In this document: piece after piece, positions 5,684 to 9,738 of the stretch
Position numbering within the stretch: the stretch's first letter is position 1
Layout of the letters: the number at the start of each line of letters is the position of its first letter
From: Candidatus Heimdallarchaeota archaeon
GTDB taxonomy: Archaea > Asgardarchaeota > Heimdallarchaeia > Heimdallarchaeales > Kariarchaeaceae
Direction: 5' to 3'
DNA length: 9,738 nt
Assembly (NCBI GenBank): GCA_021399405.1
Contig: JAAFKL010000363.1
Span: 1 to 9,738, forward strand
Position numbers and translations under genes: made by a program
Notes under the pieces: model-generated
Database searches by the model: none
Told to the model about the DNA's origin: nothing
The model's input: the letters and a program-made list of their open reading frames with translations, nothing else

Positions 5684-7276
5684 TTAACTTAGATTTTTCT
5701 GTTTAATTTTATTTCTAAGCAAATTCATTGATATCAGAGATATTAAGCCCAAAAACAAATTAAATGAAGCTGCTTCCGCAGATGTATTTTCTTCACCGTT
5801 GGAGTTATCAGCAATTGAGGAACTAGTTGAATCAGAATTAGTTGAATCAGAATTAGTTGAATCAGTATTAGTTGAAACAGAACTAGTTATAGTATTCGTA
5901 GAATCAGTGTTTGTTGTAGTGCTGGTTGAATCGGAATTAGTAGGAGTGTTATTCACAATCAAAGTAATAGTTATTGAAACTCCATCAGTTAACCAACTTT
6001 CCCCTATCTCATTAACAGCTGAAACAAAATAGTAGTATGTGGAATCTAAAGCTACAGAAAAGTCAACAAATCCTTGTGTACTTGTATTTGTTCCAATTGG
6101 TGTAATGGGTGGGAATGCTAAATTTTCGACTCTATAGACGTTATAGTATAATATCTCTCTAAGATTATCAGATGTCGGTACATCCCAACCTAGAGTTATG
6201 TTAGTACCACCATTTGTGGCTACTAAGTTCAATGGTATATTTGGGGCGCCGGGGAGTTTAACTGTAAGGATTGTAGCATCAATACTTTCACCTTTTGCAT
6301 TATTTGCTACAACTTTATAGAAATAAGTGGCATTGGTTACAACAGTTGTGTCATTATAGTATTTATTTGCAGTAATCCAACCGGGAGATAGAAAGTTCGT
6401 GTCAAAACTCCGGTAAATCGTATAATCCGAAATTGGATCACCACCATCATTATCTGGTACTTCCCATGATATGTTAACCCAACCCACTCCAACTTCTGAC
6501 ATTACATTTTTTACTATTGATGGCGTAGTTGTGGGTGTTGCACTTAAAGTAACGTAACCACTTACTCCATAACTATTGTTTGCTCGCAGTTTATACCAAT
6601 ATGTTACACCATTATTTGCTGTAGTATCATTATATACATAAGTGGATCCAGACACATTTGCAATCGATGTATATACCCCATCAAATGAAGTGGCTCTATG
6701 AACTTCATACTGCACAATTGGAATACCTCCATTATCTGTCGAGGCTTGCCAATTTAATCTTACAGAGTTGTTCCCAGAAGTAATATATGCATTTGTTGGT
6801 GTACTTGGTCCTGCAACAGGCATAGCAGATACCACATTTGATTTACCGCTAGTACCGCTACCATTTGTTGCAGTCATATAGAAGTGGTAAGTCTGACCAT
6901 TTATCAAACTAACAAGATTATTACTTGCATCATAGATATATTGCAACGAATATCCTGCGGGAAAAGTTGCTGTGTTTATGCTAATAGTGTTTAGGTGTAC
7001 AGGATCACCTGTGGGTGTTGAATTGTAAATGGTGATAAATTGTACTTCTGGATCTACAGTCCATGTAAACAAAACTCTGGCATTATTACCAACTGCAGAA
7101 TCAATTGTGGGTGTATTGGGAATTCCATTTAAACCTAGATTGTTGATTATTGTTTCTGTTGTTTCGGTTTTATAATCTACCTCATCTAAACTTACAATTG
7201 TATTTTGAGTAAAGGTTGAAAGCATGAATAAACTAACAGTAAATATACTTAGAAAAATTAATAAATTTTTATTCAA
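5684..7276 (-). CDS. Membrane-anchored surface protein with four fibronectin type III domains
   Basis: The 530-residue product has a signal peptide (about 1-23) and four FN3 domains, at about 52-153, 157-248, 252-341 and 344-438. Each carries the usual core Trp (72, 176, 271, 364) and a Y-x-Y/F strand leading to an A-x-N-x-x-G turn (for example YWYKLRANNSYG). A Ser/Thr/Asn stalk (443-495) contains TNSDS repeats. A membrane segment (about 503-520) and a basic tail (RNKIKQK) follow. FN3 arrays act as spacers or as protein- and glycan-binding modules; no enzyme domain is present, so an adhesin or surface-layer role is likely. The start is TTG at 7276-7274: an in-frame TAA lies immediately upstream, and GGAG (7288-7285) is 8 nt away, ideal ribosome-binding spacing. 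A GTTATAAA box at 7326-7319 implies a leader of about 20 nt. It converges on the subtilase-like gene and shares its topology. Confidence 0.92.
   Translation of the reverse strand: MNKNLLIFLSIFTVSLFMLSTFTQNTIVSLDEVDYKTETTETIINNLGLNGIPNTPTIDSAVGNNARVLFTWTVDPEVQFITIYNSTPTGDPVHLNTISINTATFPAGYSLQYIYDASNNLVSLINGQTYHFYMTATNGSGTSGKSNVVSAMPVAGPSTPTNAYITSGNNSVRLNWQASTDNGGIPIVQYEVHRATSFDGVYTSIANVSGSTYVYNDTTANNGVTYWYKLRANNSYGVSGYVTLSATPTTTPSIVKNVMSEVGVGWVNISWEVPDNDGGDPISDYTIYRSFDTNFLSPGWITANKYYNDTTVVTNATYFYKVVANNAKGESIDATILTVKLPGAPNIPLNLVATNGGTNITLGWDVPTSDNLREILYYNVYRVENLAFPPITPIGTNTSTQGFVDFSVALDSTYYYFVSAVNEIGESWLTDGVSITITLIVNNTPTNSDSTSTTTNTDSTNTITSSVSTNTDSTNSDSTNSDSTSSSIADNSNGEENTSAEAASFNLFLGLISLISMNLLRNKIKQKNLS
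5826..5885 (-). repeat. 15-bp tandem repeat in the FN3 protein stalk
   Basis: The unit GTTGAATCAGAATTA (plus strand) occurs twice exactly at 5826-5840 and 5841-5855. A third copy with one mismatch (5856-5870) and a fourth with two (5871-5885) follow. On the coding strand it encodes five-residue TNSDS-type units. The length keeps the reading frame, so copy number can vary without breaking the gene. Confidence 0.85.
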
Positions 7277-7284
7277 TTATTTTG

Positions 7285-7288
7285 CTCC
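7285..7288 (-). promoter_or_regulatory. Ribosome-binding site that decides the TTG start of the FN3 gene
   Basis: GGAG on the minus strand, 8 nt before TTG at 7276. No ATG is available nearby, so this site is the main evidence for the non-standard start. Confidence 0.6.
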
Positions 7289-7318
7289 GGTGTGTTAATT
7301 TTCGATGATTTTGGCTCA

Positions 7319-7326
7319 TTTATAAC
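7319..7326 (-). promoter_or_regulatory. TATA box for the FN3 gene
   Basis: GTTATAAA on the minus strand lies about 47 nt upstream of the TTG start. Transcription would begin near 7297 and leave a short leader that includes the GGAG site. Confidence 0.5.
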
Positions 7327-7456
7327 CATACTCAAATGAAACTCTATTTACATTCAAATTGAGCTATAATTCCAATTAATTCAATTTTAGGAATTTTTTC
7401 CCCTTCTTAGTAAAAGAGTATACACATATGACCAAAATTTTATCGTTTTCTAAATA

Positions 7457-7465
7457 TTAAAAATC
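7457..7465 (-). terminator. T-run after the VTT-domain gene
   Basis: GATTTTTAA on the minus strand lies within 15 nt after the stop codon at 7470, with no hairpin. It is a plausible archaeal terminator separating this gene from the FN3 promoter. Confidence 0.3.
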
Positions 7466-7469
7466 ATAA

Positions 7470-8048
7470 TTACTGGTTGTTTCCAATAGTTCCCCTCTTA
7501 ATTAAATATACTGCAATTATAATTACTATTACAAAACTCACTAACCAATTTACTGGATCAAAAGCTTCAGGTACATAATCTTTCAACGTGTCCAGTTTCT
7601 CACTACCAACATATGCGATAAAAAATGCATATGGAATGGCAGTGATAAATGTGATTAAGAGATAAGGGGTTCGTTTAAGTTTTACAAAGCCTGAACTAAT
7701 ACTCAGAATATCATTTGGCGTAAAAGGAAAAATTCTAAAAATAATAAGTGCTTTTATTCCATCATTATCAAGCCTATCCTGGTATTTTTGCAACACGGGG
7801 TGCTTTCGTCTTTCCTCCAGTCCAAATCTTCCATAATATCCACCTTCATAACCTAATACGGCAGCACCAAACAAGCCAATTAAATTGATAATTCCACCGA
7901 TATAAATTCCGAAAACTAATCCTGCGTATAACATCACTATTTCTTTTGGAAAAGAAAGCAAGAATACTTCTAAAATTAATATGCCTAATATCAGAATTAC
8001 TAGTATAGTCGAATCATAGTTCTCAAGGAATGAAACAACATCAACCAT
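7470..8048 (-). CDS. VTT-domain membrane protein (TVP38/TMEM64, DedA superfamily)
   Basis: This 192-residue integral membrane protein has hydrophobic segments at about 14-33, 36-66, 100-118 (broken by prolines), 128-148 and 167-184. The diagnostic region is FRIFPFTPNDILSISSG (104-120): Arg105, Pro108, Pro111 and Gly120 match the conserved R-x-x-P-x-x-P...G re-entrant motif of the VTT (SNARE-associated) domain. The first half carries the matching G-x-x-x-G-rich segment (about 47-66). Length and layout fit the TVP38/TMEM64 branch better than classical DedA. Relatives such as TMEM41B and VMP1 scramble phospholipids, and bacterial DedA proteins are linked to lipid-carrier recycling and membrane homeostasis. 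A lipid-transport role here is inference. The start is ATG at 8048, with an ATAATTTAA box about 30 nt upstream (8074-8082). It is apparently transcribed alone. The family call is confident. Confidence 0.9.
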   Translation of the reverse strand: MVDVVSFLENYDSTILVILILGILILEVFLLSFPKEIVMLYAGLVFGIYIGGIINLIGLFGAAVLGYEGGYYGRFGLEERRKHPVLQKYQDRLDNDGIKALIIFRIFPFTPNDILSISSGFVKLKRTPYLLITFITAIPYAFFIAYVGSEKLDTLKDYVPEAFDPVNWLVSFVIVIIIAVYLIKRGTIGNNQ

Positions 8049-8118
8049 AATACGTTATGATATGTGTTACAAGTTAAATTATGTCATTGCTCAACTAAAT
8101 TACCACAATCTTGAATGA

Positions 8119-8538
8119 TTACTTTTGTAAAATAAATCTGCGAATTTGATGAAGCACTCTTGAGCCAATAATTATCACTGTCAATAAAATTAGATTGAAA
8201 GGAGCGTCAATGCTTAATTTAGATACAGACTCATTAGGTAAAAACAATATCTCACCCCAATTTTTGGGTAGGGATTGATAGCTAAAAGCCGCCACTCCTT
8301 CTTCGAATGTAATGCCGACACCATATGATGGGTCAGTAGTATTTTCAAAAGTTCCACCTTGACCCGCTATCGTAATATTACCGTCTGGAACTAATTGTAA
8401 TAATTCATTTAGAAACACAAAGCCCGGTCGACTTGTTTCGTTCGATACACCTGAAGGATAGCTTCTCGGACCATAATCTGCTGTACAAATTTCTCCGGAA
8501 TTTTCTATATCATGAATCTCGCTAAAATAAATTGTCAA
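8119..8538 (-). CDS. Short surface protein with C-terminal membrane anchor, possibly 5'-truncated
   Basis: I do not recognise this protein. From the only usable start, TTG at 8538-8536, it has 139 residues: an ectodomain-like region (about 8-108), a membrane segment (about 113-128, FNLILLTVIIIGSRVL) and a basic tail (RRFILQK). The ectodomain includes TADYGPRSYPSG (19-30) and GNITIAGQGGTFENTTDPSYGVG (split over 53-75), with NETS, NITI, NTT and NES sequons. No good signal peptide follows the TTG. Reading further upstream in frame, however, gives FFITWFAILTIYF, which looks like the core of a signal peptide, up to TAG at 8565-8563 with no ATG, GTG or other TTG. The natural start seems to be missing, and TnpB begins about 130 nt away on the other strand. 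A gene cut by the mobile element is therefore possible; a genuine TTG-started short gene is the alternative. Confidence 0.55.
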   Translation of the reverse strand: MTIYFSEIHDIENSGEICTADYGPRSYPSGVSNETSRPGFVFLNELLQLVPDGNITIAGQGGTFENTTDPSYGVGITFEEGVAAFSYQSLPKNWGEILFLPNESVSKLSIDAPFNLILLTVIIIGSRVLHQIRRFILQK

Positions 8539-8638
8539 TATTGCAAACCATGTTATGAAAAACTAACTATTTCTGTATTGACAAATATGGAGATATGGAG
8601 AATCAGAGAATTTCACTTACAATGTACCGTCTAAGCAG

Positions 8639-8648
8639 TTTTTAATAG
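8639..8648 (+). promoter_or_regulatory. TATA-like box for tnpB
   Basis: TTTTTAATAG is centred about 26 nt upstream of GTG at 8670, matching the leaderless spacing of other genes in the window and favouring GTG over the ATG at 8715. Confidence 0.4.
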
Positions 8649-8669
8649 ATAAGTGTATAGTTTTATCAA

Positions 8670-9738
8670 GTGAAACATACTTTTGCCATACAAGTCCCGA
8701 TTAATTGGGATAAAATGTCTCGATCACAGCATTTGAGATACCATCGTATGCAAAAGCGAGATTCAAACATCGTTAAAAAATATCTTGGAATAATCAAGAA
8801 AGAACATGGTAACCTCGTAACATTATCAAAACGTGACAAATACCAAATTGATACTGGTTTGTTAGATCGATTAACTTTGACTACTAAAAATAGAAGAAAA
8901 GTAATATACGATCTTAAGGCCAAACATTCTCGAATATCCACTGATGAGTTACAAGAATGTCGAGAGAGTGCAGTTAGTACTTACAAATCATACCTTGAAC
9001 TATCAAAAATACAAAACGCTAAATTATCCATTGATAAGCCTGCAAAAGAACAAGGAATATTTTCACGAACTATTTTATATAATGGAGGGACGAGAGGACG
9101 GTTCAGTATCAATACTGTTGTCCTTTCGGTCAGAGATTCGATGGATACCAACTGGTCAATTGTTAATGGCGTAAAAAAGAAAGTAAAACATGACAGGTTG
9201 AGAATTCCCCTGAAACTGAGCAAATATCATGTAGAACAGATTTCCAGAGGTGATATTGCTTCACTAAGATTCTCTGCAAGGGATGGAATGTATTATGCCA
9301 ATTTTTCCATCAATTCACAAGTTGAAACTCAAGATCTAAAAGGAAAACCAAAGGCAGTGATGGGAATTGATCTTGGAATGAAAAAGACTGCATTTTCCGC
9401 AGTGATGACTGATACTGGTATTCAACATAGGAAAACTTGGCATTCAGACGATAAATTCAAAGAATTGTCTAGATTGGAAGAGGAAATAGCAAGTTTACAA
9501 CGAGAATATTATCATCGGATCAATAATTCAATCCCCAGGGGTAATATTTCAAAGAAACTAAAAGAACTTAAAAACAGTAGAAAGATAATTTCATTGGAAT
9601 ATGATCGCTTATTAGTAAAAGAATTAGTGGAACATATCCAGGATTTAACTCAAACATTCAATTTACAGATAGGAATCGGTAAATTGAAAGGGATCCGTAG
9701 AAACGGAAGAAAAGGCAATGGTAAAGGCAAAAAATTCA
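8670..9738 (+). CDS. tnpB: TnpB RNA-guided endonuclease of IS200/IS605 family (OrfB), 3' end outside the window
   Basis: The frame is open from 8661 to the right edge, giving 356 residues from GTG at 8670. TnpB cuts DNA at sites matched by an RNA made from the end of its own element, and is the ancestor of Cas12. The N-terminus HTFAIQVPINW is a typical first strand of this family and would be lost if ATG at 8715 were used; a TATA-like box also fits GTG. Region 50-220 holds the helical and beta (WED/REC) part. RuvC-I is MGIDLGMKKTAFS with catalytic Asp234. A charged helical hairpin (about 264-325) follows. RuvC-II is QIGIGKLKGIRRNGRKGNGK (333-352), where the usual Glu two residues before the Leu is Gly337. 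RuvC-III and the zinc finger lie beyond the window. There is no frameshift in the visible part. Family certain; nuclease activity uncertain. Confidence 0.93.
   Translation, partial: MKHTFAIQVPINWDKMSRSQHLRYHRMQKRDSNIVKKYLGIIKKEHGNLVTLSKRDKYQIDTGLLDRLTLTTKNRRKVIYDLKAKHSRISTDELQECRESAVSTYKSYLELSKIQNAKLSIDKPAKEQGIFSRTILYNGGTRGRFSINTVVLSVRDSMDTNWSIVNGVKKKVKHDRLRIPLKLSKYHVEQISRGDIASLRFSARDGMYYANFSINSQVETQDLKGKPKAVMGIDLGMKKTAFSAVMTDTGIQHRKTWHSDDKFKELSRLEEEIASLQREYYHRINNSIPRGNISKKLKELKNSRKIISLEYDRLLVKELVEHIQDLTQTFNLQIGIGKLKGIRRNGRKGNGKGKKF

Larger units (their letters stand above)
8583..9738 (+). mobile_element. IS200/IS605-type element carrying TnpB, left end unresolved, right end outside the window
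   Basis: The element is inferred from TnpB. No TnpA lies upstream, so it may be a TnpB-only element of the IS1341 kind, unless tnpA is beyond the right edge. The left boundary given follows a TTGAC at 8578-8582; elements of this family insert 3' of short TTxAC-like targets. TTCAC at 8611 and TTAC at 8616 are equally possible. No clear left-end hairpin was found. Confidence 0.35.

Noticed and set aside
5826..5885. Repeat cluster considered as a CRISPR array
   Set aside because: Units are 15 bp, directly adjacent with no spacers, and encode stalk residues.
5799..6032. Plus-strand frame with VESEL repeats
   Set aside because: Shadow of the 15-bp repeat in the FN3 stalk on the other strand; the FN3 domains prove which strand codes.
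8585..8600. 8-bp direct repeat ATATGGAG as a possible target-site duplication or element end
   Set aside because: The copies are adjacent with nothing between them, and IS200/IS605 elements do not make target duplications.
8666..9223. Frames at 8666-8941 (-), 8944-9174 (+) and 8981-9223 (-)
   Set aside because: All overlap the continuous TnpB frame, which carries family motifs.

Overview
The window is AT-rich (roughly two-thirds A+T by eye) and looks archaeal. Several genes have a TATA-like box centred about 25 nt upstream of the start codon, the spacing expected for leaderless archaeal transcripts. Four predicted proteins carry a C-terminal membrane segment followed by a short Lys/Arg tail; three of these begin with a clear signal peptide, and two have a long Thr/Ser-rich stalk. 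An Asgard (Heimdall-like) archaeon is my best guess, but that is an inference from style; there is no phylogenetic marker here.

Layout, left to right. At 120-1811 (-) is a 563-residue protein of unknown family, with a multi-spanning membrane half joined by a very basic linker to a soluble half. It is divergent from a 77-residue acidic orphan at 2027-2260 (+). That gene converges, with a 6-nt gap, on 2267-3124 (-), a surface protein with a probable jelly-roll (carbohydrate-binding-like) ectodomain. A gene-poor stretch at 3125-3572 holds the thioredoxin promoter and a foldable 5' leader. Thioredoxin follows (3573-3965 +), then a 43-residue Lys-rich small protein (4052-4183 +) with its own promoter. 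Next come two convergent surface proteins: a subtilisin-fold protein that seems to have lost its catalytic Asp and His (4439-5635 +), and a protein with four fibronectin type III domains (5684-7276 -). A VTT-domain (TVP38/DedA-superfamily) membrane protein lies at 7470-8048 (-). A short surface-protein remnant lies at 8119-8538 (-). Divergent from it is a TnpB of the IS200/IS605 kind that starts at 8670 and runs off the right edge.

The strongest theme is cell-surface display. The pseudoprotease and the FN3 protein are neighbours, share their topology, and could plausibly form an adhesion or binding pair; this is inference only. The points most worth checking are the dead subtilase, the missing canonical RuvC-II glutamate in TnpB, the truncated gene next to TnpB, the 43-residue gene, and the thioredoxin leader hairpin. 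I see no CRISPR array, rRNA or convincing tRNA.
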